Shown: positions 54,479 to 63,960 of the stretch, in pieces | Numbering within the stretch: position 1 is the stretch's first letter | How the letters are laid out: every line of letters begins with the position of its first letter | Origin: Neoroseomonas soli | Lineage (GTDB): Bacteria > Pseudomonadota > Alphaproteobacteria > Acetobacterales > Acetobacteraceae | Assembly: GCF_018129065.1 (NCBI RefSeq) | Contig: NZ_JAAEDM010000012.1 | Coordinates: 1-64,000 of the forward strand | Length of the DNA stretch: 64,000 nt | Reading direction: 5' to 3' | The notes under the pieces: generated by a model | What the model was told of the DNA's origin: nothing | Seen by the model: only the letters and a program-made list of their open reading frames with translations | Database searches by the model: none | Translations under genes and position numbers: made by a program

Positions 54479-55800
54479 CCCCTTCTGCCCGTGCTGCCGC
54501 CGCGATCGCTCTGCTCGCGGTGCTCGAGGAACAATGCTTCGCGCCCGAGGCGAGGCGCCGCCCGGCCGATGCCGTCGCGAGCGATTTCTTCCGCGCCCGC
54601 CGCTTCATCGGCGGCGGGGACCGCCGCGCCGTGTCCGAATTCGCCTGGGGCGTGGTGCGGCAGCGGCTGCGGCTCGACTGGCATCTCGCGCGGATCGGCA
54701 TGGCGCCGACGCCGCGCCTGCTGCTGCTGGCGCAGATGCTGCTGGTGGACGGCGTCGCGAGGCAGGCCGCGGAGGCGGTGTTCGACGGGTCCCACTACGG
54801 CCCGCCGGCGCTGGATGCGGCCGAGCGCCGCGCCGCGGCCGCGCTGGCCGGGCGCGCGCTGGTCGATCCTGCCATGTCGGACTCCGCGCGGCTGAACCTG
54901 CCGGACTGGGTCCTGCCGGCGCTCGCCGCCCGCTTCGGGAAGACCCTGGCGCGGGAGGCCGCGGCCCTGGAATCGGAGGCGCCGCTCGACCTGCGCGCCA
55001 ACCTGCTGCGCACCGACCGGGCCGCCGCCGCCGCCGCGCTGGCGGCGGAAGGCATCGCCTCCACGCCCACGCCGTTCTCCCCATGGGGGCTGCGCCTGCC
55101 CGCGCGGCGCCCGGTGACGGGCAGCGCCGCCTACAAGGGCGGGCTCATCGAGGTGCAGGACGAGGGCAGCCAGCTCATCGCCCTGCTGGCGGATGCGCGG
55201 CCGGGGATGCGGGTTGCCGACTACTGCGCGGGGGCGGCGGGCAAGACGCTCGCCATGGCGGCGACCATGGGCAATCGCGGCCGCATCACCGCATGCGACA
55301 CCTCCGCCCCGCGGCTCGAGGGCGCCGCCCGGCGCCTGCGCCGCGCCGGGGTGGACAATGCCGAGCGGCACCTGCTCGCCTCCGGCGACCGCTGGGCCAA
55401 GCGCCGCGCCGGCAGCTTCGACCGCGTGCTGGTGGACGCGCCCTGCACCGGCACCGGCACCTGGCGGCGCAACCCCGATGCGCGGCTGCGCACGCGGCCG
55501 GAGGACCTCGCGGAACTTGTCGCGTTGCAGCATGAGATTCTGGGGAAAGCCGCAGAACTGGTGCGTCCGGGCGGCAGGTTGATCTACGCTACCTGTTCCC
55601 TGCTGCCGCAGGAGAACGAGGAGCAGATGGAGCGCTTCCTGGCGCGCAGCACCGGTTTCGCGCCGGTGCCCCTGGAGAGGCTGTGGACCGCGCTGGTGCC
55701 GGGCATGGCGCCGCCCTGCGCCGGGCCGTGGCTGACCCTCTCGCCCGGCGCCCAGGGCACGGACGGCTTCTTCTGCGCCGTGCTGGAACGCCCCACGTGA
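54475..55800 (+). CDS. RsmB/NOP family RNA cytosine C5-methyltransferase
   Basis: A 441-residue methyltransferase of the RsmB/NSUN type. An N-terminal NusB-like helical region is followed by the catalytic domain: DEGSQLIALLADARPGMRVADYCAGAAGKTLAMAA is the SAM site near residues 220-255. The catalytic cysteines are in VDAPCTGTGTWRRNPD near 320 (PC motif) and YATCSLLPQENEEQM near 365 (TC motif). Such proteins methylate C5 of a cytosine in 16S rRNA. The GTG start overlaps the dehalogenase stop (GTGA). Confidence 0.9.
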   Translation: MTPSARAAAAIALLAVLEEQCFAPEARRRPADAVASDFFRARRFIGGGDRRAVSEFAWGVVRQRLRLDWHLARIGMAPTPRLLLLAQMLLVDGVARQAAEAVFDGSHYGPPALDAAERRAAAALAGRALVDPAMSDSARLNLPDWVLPALAARFGKTLAREAAALESEAPLDLRANLLRTDRAAAAAALAAEGIASTPTPFSPWGLRLPARRPVTGSAAYKGGLIEVQDEGSQLIALLADARPGMRVADYCAGAAGKTLAMAATMGNRGRITACDTSAPRLEGAARRLRRAGVDNAERHLLASGDRWAKRRAGSFDRVLVDAPCTGTGTWRRNPDARLRTRPEDLAELVALQHEILGKAAELVRPGGRLIYATCSLLPQENEEQMERFLARSTGFAPVPLERLWTALVPGMAPPCAGPWLTLSPGAQGTDGFFCAVLERPT

Positions 55801-56363
55801 TCAGCATCCGCCGCGCCCGCCCTGCCGATGCGCAGGCGATCGGGGAGATCCACGCGGCGGTCTGGCGCTCGACCTATGCGGGCATCCTGCCTGCGGAATA
55901 TCTGGCCGGCCTGTCGGCGCTCCGGCTGGCGGGCTTCTACCAGCGGGCCATTTTGGACCGGCGCGAGGGCCATGCGGTCTTCGTCGCCGTGGCCGGCGGG
56001 GCGGATGCGCAGGGCATGGGCACCACGGTGGTGGGCTTCGCCTCCGGCGGGCGGGCGCGCCGTGCCGGGCTGGCGGAGGGGGAGGTGGAGACGCTCTACC
56101 TCCTCGAGGATTGGCGGGAGAGGGGGGCGGGGCGCCGCCTCATGCGCGCCATGGGGGCGCATCTGCGGGCCGTCGGGTGCCATTCCGCCATGCTCTGGGT
56201 GCTGGCGGAGAATCCGACGCGCTGGTTCTACCGCCGCCTCGGCGGCAAGGAGGCGGCGCGGGAGGTGATCCGCGTCGCCGGCCAGCCGGTCGAGCAGGCG
56301 GCCTTCGTCTGGGATCCGATCGAGTCGCTGCTCGCGGCGACCGCCCCGGCGGGCGAGAGGTAG
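55797..56363 (+). CDS. GNAT family N-acetyltransferase (GTG start)
   Basis: A 188-residue acetyltransferase. It starts IRRARPADAQAIGEIHAAVWRSTYAGILPAEYL, a typical GNAT N-terminus, and has the acetyl-CoA loop in LYLLEDWRERGAGRRLMRAMGAHL near residue 99-122 (the R-x-x-G-x-G/A type motif), then LWVLAENPTRWFYRRLGGK. The GTG overlaps the preceding methyltransferase stop (GTGA), so it is co-translated. The acceptor substrate is unknown. Confidence 0.87.
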   Translation: MISIRRARPADAQAIGEIHAAVWRSTYAGILPAEYLAGLSALRLAGFYQRAILDRREGHAVFVAVAGGADAQGMGTTVVGFASGGRARRAGLAEGEVETLYLLEDWRERGAGRRLMRAMGAHLRAVGCHSAMLWVLAENPTRWFYRRLGGKEAAREVIRVAGQPVEQAAFVWDPIESLLAATAPAGER

Positions 56364-56408
56364 CGCGAGGGTCCTTGCCGACGGCCCGGCATTGTGCTGG
56401 AAGCCGCC

Positions 56409-57989
56409 ATGGCCGACCCGATTCCTGATTCCGTCCCCCGGCACGAACATGTGCTGATCCTCGACTTCGGTAGCCAGGTGACGCAGCTCATCGCGCGCCG
56501 CCTGCGGGAATCCGGGGTCTATTGCGAGATCTGGCCCTACAGCCACGCCCCCGAGGACCGCATCCGCGCCTTCGCGCCGCGGGGCATCATCCTGTCCGGC
56601 GGGCCGGCCAGCGTGACGGAGGGCGAAAGCCCCCGCGTGCCGGATGCCGTCTTCCGGCTCGGCGTGCCGGTCCTCGGCATCTGCTACGGGCAGCAGGCGA
56701 TGGCAGCGCAGCTCGGCGGCACTGTCGAACCGCATGACCACCGCGAATTCGGCCGCGCCTTCGTCGAGGTGATGGACGAGAGCGCGCTGACCAAGGGCGT
56801 CTGGGCGCCCGGCGCGCGCGAACAGGTGTGGATGTCCCACGGCGACCGCGTGACGCGCCTGCCCGAGGGCTTCCGCCCCGTGGCGGTCAGCGACGGCGCG
56901 CCCTTCGCCGTCATCGCCGACGATGCGCGCCACTTCTACGGCGTGCAGTTCCACCCGGAGGTGGTGCACACCCCGCACGGCGCGGCGCTGCTGCGGAACT
57001 TCACCCACGGCATCTGCGGCTGCACCGGCGACTGGACCATGGGGGCCTTCCGCGCCGAGATGGTCGCGAAGATCCGCGCGCAGGTCGGCAAGGGCAGGGT
57101 GGTCTGCGGGCTGTCGGGGGGCGTCGATTCCTCCGTCGCCGCGGTGCTGATCCATGAGGCGATCGGCGACCAGCTCACCTGCATCTACGTGGACCACGGG
57201 CTGATGCGGGCGAACGAGAGCGCGCAGGTCGTCGCCACCTTCCGCGACCGCTTCAACATCCACCTGGTGCACCGGGACGCGAGCGACCTGTTCCTCGGCC
57301 AGCTTTCCGGCGTCACCGACCCGGAGGTGAAGCGCAAGACCATCGGGCGCCTGTTCATCGAGGTGTTCGAGGAGGAGCAGAACAAGCTCGGCGGCGCGGA
57401 TTTCCTCGCGCAGGGCACGCTCTATCCGGACGTGATCGAGAGCGTTTCCGCCACCGGCGGGCCGAGCGTGACGATCAAGTCGCACCACAATGTCGGCGGC
57501 CTGCCCGAGACCATGCGCATGAAGCTGGTCGAGCCGCTGCGCGAACTGTTCAAGGACGAGGTGCGCGCGCTCGGCCGCGAACTGGACATCCCGGAGGAGA
57601 TCGTCGGGCGCCATCCCTTCCCGGGGCCTGGCCTCGCCATCCGCATCCCCGGCGAGGTCACGCGCGACAAGGCCGACCTGCTGCGCAAGGTGGACACCGT
57701 CTTCCTCGAGGAGATCCGCAACGCCGGCCTCTACGACGCGATCTGGCAGGCCTTCGCGGTGCTGCTGCCGGTGCGCACCGTGGGCGTGATGGGCGATGGC
57801 CGCACCTACGACCAGGCCTGCGCGCTGCGCGCGGTGACGAGCACCGACGGCATGACGGCGGATGTCTATCCCTTCGACATGGCGTTCCTGTCGCGGGTGT
57901 CGAACCGCATCGTCAACGAGGTGCGGGGGATCAACCGGGTGACCTACGACGTCACCTCGAAGCCACCCGGGACGATCGAGTGGGAATGA
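56409..57989 (+). CDS. guaA: GMP synthase (glutamine-hydrolysing)
   Basis: A 526-residue enzyme that aminates XMP to GMP. The amidotransferase domain has the nucleophile Cys in [15 protein letters not shown] near residue 95 and the His/Glu in [12 protein letters not shown] near 183. The ATP pyrophosphatase domain carries the P-loop [21 protein letters not shown] near 232-250, and the dimerisation domain ends with [32 protein letters not shown] five codons upstream could also start, but the ATG is better spaced. It follows the acetyltransferase gene by 45 bp. Confidence 0.96.
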   Translation: MADPIPDSVPRHEHVLILDFGSQVTQLIARRLRESGVYCEIWPYSHAPEDRIRAFAPRGIILSGGPASVTEGESPRVPDAVFRLGVPVLGICYGQQAMAAQLGGTVEPHDHREFGRAFVEVMDESALTKGVWAPGAREQVWMSHGDRVTRLPEGFRPVAVSDGAPFAVIADDARHFYGVQFHPEVVHTPHGAALLRNFTHGICGCTGDWTMGAFRAEMVAKIRAQVGKGRVVCGLSGGVDSSVAAVLIHEAIGDQLTCIYVDHGLMRANESAQVVATFRDRFNIHLVHRDASDLFLGQLSGVTDPEVKRKTIGRLFIEVFEEEQNKLGGADFLAQGTLYPDVIESVSATGGPSVTIKSHHNVGGLPETMRMKLVEPLRELFKDEVRALGRELDIPEEIVGRHPFPGPGLAIRIPGEVTRDKADLLRKVDTVFLEEIRNAGLYDAIWQAFAVLLPVRTVGVMGDGRTYDQACALRAVTSTDGMTADVYPFDMAFLSRVSNRIVNEVRGINRVTYDVTSKPPGTIEWE

Positions 57990-58018
57990 ACCGAGGGGCG
58001 TGACAGCCCCGCGGCGCC

Positions 58019-58678
58019 TCAATCCCGCCCCGGATCCCCCAGCGGGAACAGGTGCCGGTATGGCCGCGCCTCATCCAATGCGCGCGCGTAGGATGGGCGC
58101 GCGAGCAGCCGTGCGCGGTAGGCGCGGAGCGCCGCGAAGCGTTCGGGGATGGGCGCCACCCAATCGGCGTAGAGAAGCCCGGGCGCGGCGCCGCAATCGG
58201 CCAGGCTGAAGGCTTCGCCCGCAGCCCAGCTGCGCCCGGCCAGCCGCGCATCGAGCCAGGCATAGGCCGTCCCGATCACCGCCCGCGCCTGGTCCACGCC
58301 GAAGCCGTCGCGCGCCTCGGGCGGGCGGATGGCGTCCAGCACCACCTTCTGCATCGGCGTCATCAGGTAGTTGTCCACCACGCGGTCGATCAGCCGCGCC
58401 TCGATCGCCGCATCGGAGTCCTCCGGCAGGAAACGCACGGGGCCGGGGTGGTGGCGGTCGAGGTGCTCGATGATGATCGACGCCTCCGGCACCATGGCCG
58501 CGCCGTCCACCAGCACGGGGAACTTGCGGAACGGCCACAGCGCGGCGAGCGCGGCCGCATCGGCCTCCTCCCCGAGGTTCACGAAGCGGAACTCGAAGGG
58601 CGTCGCGTTCTCGTAGAGCGCGACGAGCGCCTTCTGGCAGTAGGCCGAGAAGGGATGCGCGAAGAGTGTCAGTGCCAT
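58019..58678 (-). CDS. Glutathione S-transferase family protein
   Basis: A 219-residue protein with the thioredoxin-fold N-terminal domain (ALTLFAHPFSAYCQKALVALYENATPFEFRFVNL; the SAYCQK region is at the glutathione site) and ASIIIEHLDRHHPGPV near 65-80 (the cis-Pro/Ser loop region is FPVLVDGAAMVPEAS). The alpha-helical C-terminal domain follows. Members conjugate or reduce electrophiles. It converges on guaA (a weak ggggc hairpin at 57995-58010 lies between them) and starts 4 bp after the DHFR-like gene. Confidence 0.88.
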   Translation of the reverse strand: MALTLFAHPFSAYCQKALVALYENATPFEFRFVNLGEEADAAALAALWPFRKFPVLVDGAAMVPEASIIIEHLDRHHPGPVRFLPEDSDAAIEARLIDRVVDNYLMTPMQKVVLDAIRPPEARDGFGVDQARAVIGTAYAWLDARLAGRSWAAGEAFSLADCGAAPGLLYADWVAPIPERFAALRAYRARLLARPSYARALDEARPYRHLFPLGDPGRD

Positions 58679-58682
58679 GGGT

Positions 58683-59261
58683 TCAGCCCTCCCGCGCGCG
58701 GCGGTAGCGGAGAATGACGGAACCCGTGCCCAACGCCTTCGTCTCGGTCAGCGTGAAGGCCGCCTCCGGCCGCCCGTCGGCAAACAGGCGCTTGCCGCTG
58801 CCGAACAGGAGCGGCGTGATCATCAGCCACAACTCGTCCACCACGTCATGCGCGAGCAGGCTGTTCGCGAGCCCAGCGCCGCCGAAGGCGAAGACGTCGC
58901 CTGGCGCTTCCCGCTTCAGCCGCGCGACCTCGGCGGCAAGATCCGGCCCGGCGACGCGCCCGTTCCAGCCCGGATCGCCGGTGAGCGTGCGCGAGACCAC
59001 GGTCTTCGGCAGCCGGTTCATCGTGCCGGCATAGGAGATGCCGGCGGCGACGCTGGCCGGATCGGTTTCGGCCACGCTCCAGAATCCCTTGTTGAACAGG
59101 AAGTTCACCCGCCCGTAGAGCAGGTGTCCCGCGCGCGCCATCGCCCGCAGCGACCATTCGCGCTCGACCTCGTCCGACCAGGGCGGGGGCGCGAACTGCC
59201 CGCCCGGCTTCTCGATGTAGCCGTCGAGGCTTGTGAAACTGGACAGGACCAGCAGGGCCAT
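58683..59261 (-). CDS. Dihydrofolate reductase family (RibD C-terminal-like) protein
   Basis: A 192-residue protein. It opens ALLVLSSFTSLDGYIEKPGGQF, has the segment HLLYGRVNFLF near residue 48, and ends with GDVFAFGGAGLANSLLAHDVVDELWLMITPLLFGSGKRLF, all typical of the DHFR-like RibD C-terminal family of NAD(P)H reductases of unknown substrate. The start has a strong GGAGGAG site. It is probably co-transcribed with the glutathione S-transferase. Confidence 0.86.
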   Translation of the reverse strand: MALLVLSSFTSLDGYIEKPGGQFAPPPWSDEVEREWSLRAMARAGHLLYGRVNFLFNKGFWSVAETDPASVAAGISYAGTMNRLPKTVVSRTLTGDPGWNGRVAGPDLAAEVARLKREAPGDVFAFGGAGLANSLLAHDVVDELWLMITPLLFGSGKRLFADGRPEAAFTLTETKALGTGSVILRYRRAREG

Positions 59262-59376
59262 AGCGGCGTCTCCTCCCGAAGTGTCAGCGCCGGGCCGGCG
59301 GCGCCGGCCCCAAGTGCCGAGGCGGCGAGTATCGGCGTAGGATCGCGCGACCCACCGGACTGCCAGGAGCCCGACC

Positions 59377-59754
59377 TTGACCGAGCCCGTCACCATCCAC
59401 GGCATCAGGAACTGCGACACGATGAAGAAGGCGCGCGCCTGGCTCGAGGGCCACGGCGTCGCGCACGCCTTCCATGACTACAAGGTGGCCGGCATCGACC
59501 GCGCCACGCTGGAAGCCTGGGCGAGGAAGGCCGGGTGGGAGAAGCTGCTCAACCGCGCCGGCACCACCTTCCGCAAGCTGCCCGAGGCCGGGAAGCAGGA
59601 TCTCACGGAGGCGAAGGCGATCGCGCTGATGCTCGCCCAGCCGGGCATGATCAAGCGGCCGGTGCTGGTGATCGGCAAGGAGATCCTGGTCGGCTTCGAC
59701 CCCGCGCGCTACGCGCAGGCGCTCGGGGCTCATGCCGGCCACCCCATGTCCTGA
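59377..59754 (+). CDS. ArsC/Spx-family (YffB-like) reductase (TTG start)
   Basis: A 125-residue thioredoxin-fold protein. It starts TIHGIRNCDTMKKARAWLEGHG with a single Cys at residue 13, typical of the YffB branch of the ArsC family, then LLNRAGTTFRKLPEAGKQDLTEAKAIALMLAQPGMIKRPVLV. The start is TTG with AGGAG eight bases upstream; no ATG is closer to the conserved N-terminus. YffB relatives are glutathione-dependent thiol reductases. Confidence 0.85.
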   Translation: MTEPVTIHGIRNCDTMKKARAWLEGHGVAHAFHDYKVAGIDRATLEAWARKAGWEKLLNRAGTTFRKLPEAGKQDLTEAKAIALMLAQPGMIKRPVLVIGKEILVGFDPARYAQALGAHAGHPMS

Positions 59755-59858
59755 CCTGCGGTCGGCGCAGCCAGGCCGCGCGGATGCGCGTCGCCCGGCG
59801 CCCGGCGCCCGAGGGCAGGTCGATCGATCCCGGTGGTCGATGATATGGGCCGCCGGGA

Positions 59859-60911
59859 TCAGACGACGTAAAGCCGCCCCGCCTTCTCGCTGAGGCCGAC
59901 GGCGGGGTCGGGCTTGCCCCAGTGGCGGCCCGCCACCAGTTCGGGTGCCACGCCGGACAGCGCCTGCACCAGGTCCTTCCGCACGCGCGGATCGTTCCGA
60001 TAGTACTGGTGCGCGACGTAGTTCCATTCCGTCGTGCCGATCGCCTCCGGCTTGGCCGAGACCGCATAGGCGTAGTCCACCACGTAGATGCGGTCGTCCG
60101 GATGCGGCACCGTGCCGGGCCCGTCGGCGCCGAGGCGCGGCTTCCTGTTCTCCACCTTCTCGCTGATGACGGCGAGCGTCGCATCGCCCGGATAGACGCC
60201 GAGCGTCACCCAGTCGGCGATCTCCGCGATCGGCCGCAGCGGCGCGCGCGGCGGCGTCAGCACATCCGTGTCGTCGTCCCCCGCGATGACGATGGCCTGG
60301 CCGAACAGGCGCTCGGGCAGCGCCTCCGCGCCGATCGCCAGCGCCTCCATCGCGAAGCGGGTCGCACGCGCGCCCATCGAATGCGCGAGGTAGGCCGGCT
60401 TGCGTCCGGCATGACCCGCCGCGGCCTTGCCGATCGCATGGATCAGCCGTGCCAGCGCGGGGCCCGACGCCGCGCAGTCCTTCTGGTCGTCCTTGTAGGC
60501 GGAACTGCCGGTGATGCCGTTGCTCGGCCAGGTGAAGGCCAGCGGTTCGAGCCGCAACTCGCCGCTCGCCTCGAGCCAGTCGCAGAGGTTGCCGGCACGC
60601 GCGCAGGCCTCGCCGAAATCGTAGTCGAAGCCGTGCACGTAGAGCAGTGGCAACGCATCCCGCGCGCGCGCCACCGCGAACCAGCCCGCCAGCACATCCA
60701 TCGCCGCGCCGTCGCGCCCCGCCGGCCCCGCGAAATCGTCGAAGCCCGAGACATCCGGTGGGCTGCACTTGCCGTCGATCAGCGGATCCGCGGAGACGCC
60801 GACCTTCACCGTACCGAGCCAGAGCCGGTCCGGCGGATCCTCGGGCACGAAGCCGAAGGTGCCGTCCATGCGGTCCCAGAGGCGGTTGGTCGCGAAGTGG
60901 AGCAGGCGCAT
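59859..60911 (-). CDS. Alpha/beta hydrolase of the DUF900 family
   Basis: A 350-residue protein. The N-terminus MRLLHFATNRLWDRMDGTFGF is typical of DUF900 hydrolases, LPLLYVHGFDYDFGEA holds the oxyanion HG (H93-G94), and the nucleophile Ser is S178 in YLAHSMGARATRFA. The catalytic His is probably in the C-terminal part (HPDDRIYVVD or YVAHQYYRND). No signal peptide. The function is not established. It stands alone between the YffB-like and SRPBCC genes. Confidence 0.82.
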   Translation of the reverse strand: MRLLHFATNRLWDRMDGTFGFVPEDPPDRLWLGTVKVGVSADPLIDGKCSPPDVSGFDDFAGPAGRDGAAMDVLAGWFAVARARDALPLLYVHGFDYDFGEACARAGNLCDWLEASGELRLEPLAFTWPSNGITGSSAYKDDQKDCAASGPALARLIHAIGKAAAGHAGRKPAYLAHSMGARATRFAMEALAIGAEALPERLFGQAIVIAGDDDTDVLTPPRAPLRPIAEIADWVTLGVYPGDATLAVISEKVENRKPRLGADGPGTVPHPDDRIYVVDYAYAVSAKPEAIGTTEWNYVAHQYYRNDPRVRKDLVQALSGVAPELVAGRHWGKPDPAVGLSEKAGRLYVV

Positions 60912-61013
60912 GGCGGTGGCCCTTCCGGTCCCGGGGCCGAGTGAAGTCCCGCCATCCCCGCCCTGTCCATCGCGATCGGCGCGCGGCGCGTGACCCGGCG
61001 CACGCGCCGCGCA

Positions 61014-61475
61014 TCAGAGGCTGCGCGCCAGCGCCACGAGCTGGTCCGTCGCCTTGCCCCAGCCCTCGTGGAAGCCCATCGCCTCGTGCTTCTCGCGCGC
61101 CTCGGCCGTCGCGTGCAGGGCGGAGGCGCGGTAGCGCGTGCCCTTGCCGTTCGGCTCGAAGACGACGACGCCGGTCATGAAGGATTCGGCCGCGGGGCGG
61201 AAGCCCGGCAGCATCGCGTCGGTGAAGACCAGGCGGCGTTCCGGCACCACTTCGAGGAAGCAGCCGATATTCGGGTGCTCCTCGCCGTTCGGTCCGCGCA
61301 TCACGGTGGAGAAGATGCCGCCGGGGCGGAGTTCCATCTCCGCTTCCGTGACGCGCCAGGGCAGGGGGCAGAACCACTGCTTCAGCAAGTCCGGCCGCGT
61401 CCAGCAGGCCCAGAGCGGGGCGACGGGGAGGGCGATCTCGCGCTCCAGCACCAGGTCGAGGTTCGGGTCGTGCAT
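61014..61475 (-). CDS. SRPBCC (AHSA1-like) domain protein
   Basis: A 153-residue protein of the START/AHSA1 fold. It shows LEREIALPVAPLWACWTRPDLLKQWFCP, then VTEAEMELRPGGIFSTVMRGPNGEEHPN, and ends with the long helix EKHEAMGFHEGWGKATDQLVALA. Such proteins bind hydrophobic ligands; the common biological role is unknown. It starts 5 bp after the DUF1428 stop and belongs with two small genes of similar type upstream. Confidence 0.88.
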   Translation of the reverse strand: MHDPNLDLVLEREIALPVAPLWACWTRPDLLKQWFCPLPWRVTEAEMELRPGGIFSTVMRGPNGEEHPNIGCFLEVVPERRLVFTDAMLPGFRPAAESFMTGVVVFEPNGKGTRYRASALHATAEAREKHEAMGFHEGWGKATDQLVALARSL

Positions 61476-61480
61476 CGTGC

Positions 61481-61834
61481 TCAGTGCTCCAGGATGGCGC
61501 GGAAGCCGCCATAGATCATGCGCTTGCCGTCGAAGGGCATGTTCGCGGGATCCATCCGCATCGAGGGGTCGGCCATGATCGCGGCCCAGGCCTTGTCGCG
61601 CACCTCCTTCGACGGCCAGGTGACCCAGGAGAAGACGACCGTCTCCTCCGGCTCGCATTTCACCGCCATGGGGAAGGAGGTGAGCTTGCCTTCCGGCACG
61701 TCGTCGCCCCAGCACTCGACGAAGGCGAGCGCGCCGTGCTCGCGGAGGCGCGGGGCGACCTGCTCAGCGTGGCGGAGATAGGCCTCGCGCTTCGCGTTCG
61801 GCACGGCCAGAACGAAGCCGTCCACATAGGTCAT
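61481..61834 (-). CDS. DUF1428 family protein
   Basis: A 117-residue protein: MTYVDGFVLAVPNAKREAYLRHAEQVAPRLREHGALAFVECWGDDVPEGKLTSFPMAV, then VFSWVTWPSKEVRDKAWAAIMADP and MPFDGKRMIYGGF. These blocks define DUF1428, a dimeric ferredoxin-like (ABM-type) fold. The function is unknown. Its start overlaps the stop of the VOC gene upstream, and it precedes the SRPBCC gene, forming a three-gene set often found together. Confidence 0.9.
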   Translation of the reverse strand: MTYVDGFVLAVPNAKREAYLRHAEQVAPRLREHGALAFVECWGDDVPEGKLTSFPMAVKCEPEETVVFSWVTWPSKEVRDKAWAAIMADPSMRMDPANMPFDGKRMIYGGFRAILEH

Positions 61835-62307
61835 GCGATTGCTCCTTCCTCGGCCGCCCAGGCGGCCTTCAGTGTTGCGATGTCGAGCTTCACCATGGGC
61901 ATCAGCGCGGCCATCAGGCGCCCGCGCTGCGCCGCGTCGCCCTGGCGCATCATCTCCCCGAGGCTGGCGGGCACCACCTGCCAGGAGACGCCGTGGCGGT
62001 CGGTCAGCCAGCCGCAGCGCTGCGGCGCGCCGCCTTCGAGCAGCCCATCCCACACTCGGTCGAGTTCCGCCTGGTCGGCGCAGGTGACGACCAGGGAAAT
62101 CGCTTGCGTAAAGGCTGCGTCCCGCGCCGCGTTGAACGCCATGCAGGGTCGGCCGCCGAGGTCGAATTCCACGATGAAGGCGGAGCCGTCCGCGTGGCGC
62201 ACCACGTTGCGGATCGCGGAGCCGGGGACCACGGCGCAGTAGTGCCGTACCGCCTGCTCGGCGGCGTCGTTGAACCAGAGACATGGCATCACGGTGTCGG
62301 TCGTCAT
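61831..62307 (-). CDS. VOC family protein, PhnB-like
   Basis: A 158-residue protein with DTVMPCLWFNDAAEQAVRHYCAVVPGSAI at the start, VEFDLGGRPCMAFNAA, and LVVTCADQAELDRVWDGLLEGG, then CGWLTDRHGVSWQVVP, the layout of PhnB-like (3-demethylubiquinone methyltransferase-like) VOC proteins. The role is unknown. It starts the three-gene minus-strand set with DUF1428 and SRPBCC proteins and is divergent from the M20 gene. Confidence 0.88.
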   Translation of the reverse strand: MTTDTVMPCLWFNDAAEQAVRHYCAVVPGSAIRNVVRHADGSAFIVEFDLGGRPCMAFNAARDAAFTQAISLVVTCADQAELDRVWDGLLEGGAPQRCGWLTDRHGVSWQVVPASLGEMMRQGDAAQRGRLMAALMPMVKLDIATLKAAWAAEEGAIA

Positions 62308-62478
62308 GGCATTTCCTTCCGGGACACGGAAAGATTAACCGAACAGTTTAGTGTTGTGCAAGCATGCCGGGGTCACCTCCGCGTGACGAGGCGGCGGCGC
62401 AGGGCTGGCGCGGTTCGGCGCGCGGTCTAGCATGGGGGTTTCGTCACCGACGCCGATCCACGAGGAAGCCCCGCCGAC

Positions 62479-63759
62479 ATGCCTGATACTGAAGCCGGTT
62501 CCCGCATCTCCGCCGCCATCGATGCCGCATTCGACCGGCAGGTGGAGTTCCTCCAGGAACTGGTCCGTTTCCCTTCCCTGCGCGGGCGGGAGGCGCCGCT
62601 GCAGGACTGGTTCGCGCGGCAGATGGCGCAGCGGGGCTATGCGGTGGACCGCTTCACCCTCGCCGATGTGCCGGACCATCCGAAGATGGCGCCGATGGTC
62701 GGCGTCGATCCCGCCGGCAGCGTGCAGGTCGTCGCCGCGCACCGGCCGAGGAACCCGACCGGCCGCAGCCTGATCCTCCAGGGCCACATCGACGTGGTGC
62801 CCGAAGGCCCGCACGAGATGTGGACGCATCCGCCCTATGCCGCCGTGATCCGCGACGGCTGGATGTACGGCCGCGGCGCGCATGACATGAAGGCCGGCGT
62901 CGCCTGCATGGTCTTCGCCATGGATGCCATCCGCGCCGCGGGCTTCGAGCCGGCCGCCGACGTCTACGTCCAGACGGTGACGGAGGAGGAGAGCACCGGC
63001 AACGGCGCGCTCGCGGCGCTGCTGCGCGGCTACCGCGCCGAGGCCGCGCTGGTGCCCGAGCCCACCGGCCACACCATCACCCGCACCCAGACCGGCACCA
63101 TCTGGTTCCGCCTGCGCGTGCGCGGCGTGCCGGTGCATGTCGCGGTGGCGCAGGACGGCACCAACGCCATCATGTCGGCCTATGCGCTGATCAACGCGCT
63201 CTATGCGCATACCAGGACGCTGAACGAGGCCGCGAAGTCCAACCCCTGGTATGCGGACATCAAGGACCCGATCAAGTTCAACCCCGGCATCATCCGCGGC
63301 GGCGACTGGGCGTCCTCCACGCCCGCCTGGTGCGAGGTGGATTGCCGCATCGGCCTGGTGCCCGGCACCACGCCGGAGCAGGCGATGGCCGGCATCGAGG
63401 CCTGCGTGAAGCAGGCCGCCAAGGGCGACGGCTTCATGGCCAACAACCCGCCCGAGATCGTCTGGACCGGCTTCCAGACCGATCCCTACGTGCTCGAGCC
63501 GGGCAGCGAGGCGGAAGCGGTGCTCGCCGCCGCGCATGCCTCCGTGCATGGCGGGGAGATGCCGGAACGCCGCACCACGGCGGTGAACGACGCGCGGTAT
63601 TACGGGCTCTATTTCGATATCCCGGGCCTCTGCTACGGCCCGAAGGGCGAAGTGGCGCACGGTTTCGACGAACGTACGTCGATCGAGGATCTCCGCACCT
63701 GCACCCGGACGATCGCGACCTTCATCGCCGATTGGTGCGGGCTGCGCCCGGTGAGCTGA
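62479..63759 (+). CDS. M20 family deacylase/peptidase (ArgE/DapE-like)
   Basis: A 426-residue zinc hydrolase of the M20 family. The first metal ligand is in LILQGHIDVVPEG near residue 98, the bridging Asp in GRGAHDMKAGVACMVFAM near 133, and the catalytic Glu pair in TEEESTGNGALAAL near 172. The dimerisation domain follows (WFRLRVRGVPVHVAVAQDGTNAI), and the last metal His is in GEVAHGFDERTS near 398. The family includes acetylornithine deacetylases, desuccinylases and N-formyl deformylases. The substrate cannot be told. Between it and the right edge lies a dispersed repeat. Confidence 0.9.
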   Translation: MPDTEAGSRISAAIDAAFDRQVEFLQELVRFPSLRGREAPLQDWFARQMAQRGYAVDRFTLADVPDHPKMAPMVGVDPAGSVQVVAAHRPRNPTGRSLILQGHIDVVPEGPHEMWTHPPYAAVIRDGWMYGRGAHDMKAGVACMVFAMDAIRAAGFEPAADVYVQTVTEEESTGNGALAALLRGYRAEAALVPEPTGHTITRTQTGTIWFRLRVRGVPVHVAVAQDGTNAIMSAYALINALYAHTRTLNEAAKSNPWYADIKDPIKFNPGIIRGGDWASSTPAWCEVDCRIGLVPGTTPEQAMAGIEACVKQAAKGDGFMANNPPEIVWTGFQTDPYVLEPGSEAEAVLAAAHASVHGGEMPERRTTAVNDARYYGLYFDIPGLCYGPKGEVAHGFDERTSIEDLRTCTRTIATFIADWCGLRPVS

Positions 63760-63789
63760 CCAAGGCGCGCGCTCGCCGTTCGCGGCTCC

Positions 63790-63960
63790 CGTCCTTGCGC
63801 GGCGGGCGTGTTGAGGGGGCTTTGCCCCCTCAAGCTCCCCCACCAGGGGACGACGGTCCCCTGGACCCGCGGAAAATGGTTTCCAAAGGCCTTTCGGCCT
63901 TTGGCGGGGAGAGCCCGAGAGGGGCGGCGCCCCTCTCGTAGCGCCCCTGGGGGGCTTTCT
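63790..63960. repeat. Dispersed intergenic palindrome, copy F (largest, composite)
   Basis: Four hairpins in series: tgagggggc/gccccctca around 63812-63832, accaggggac/gtcccctggac around 63841-63866, ccaaaggcc/ggcctttgg around 63883-63904, and gagaggggc/gcccctctc around 63919-63938. Segments are exact reverse complements of copy D (37 bases) and copy C (32 bases). It follows the M20 gene with no gene visible to the window edge at 64000. Confidence 0.75.
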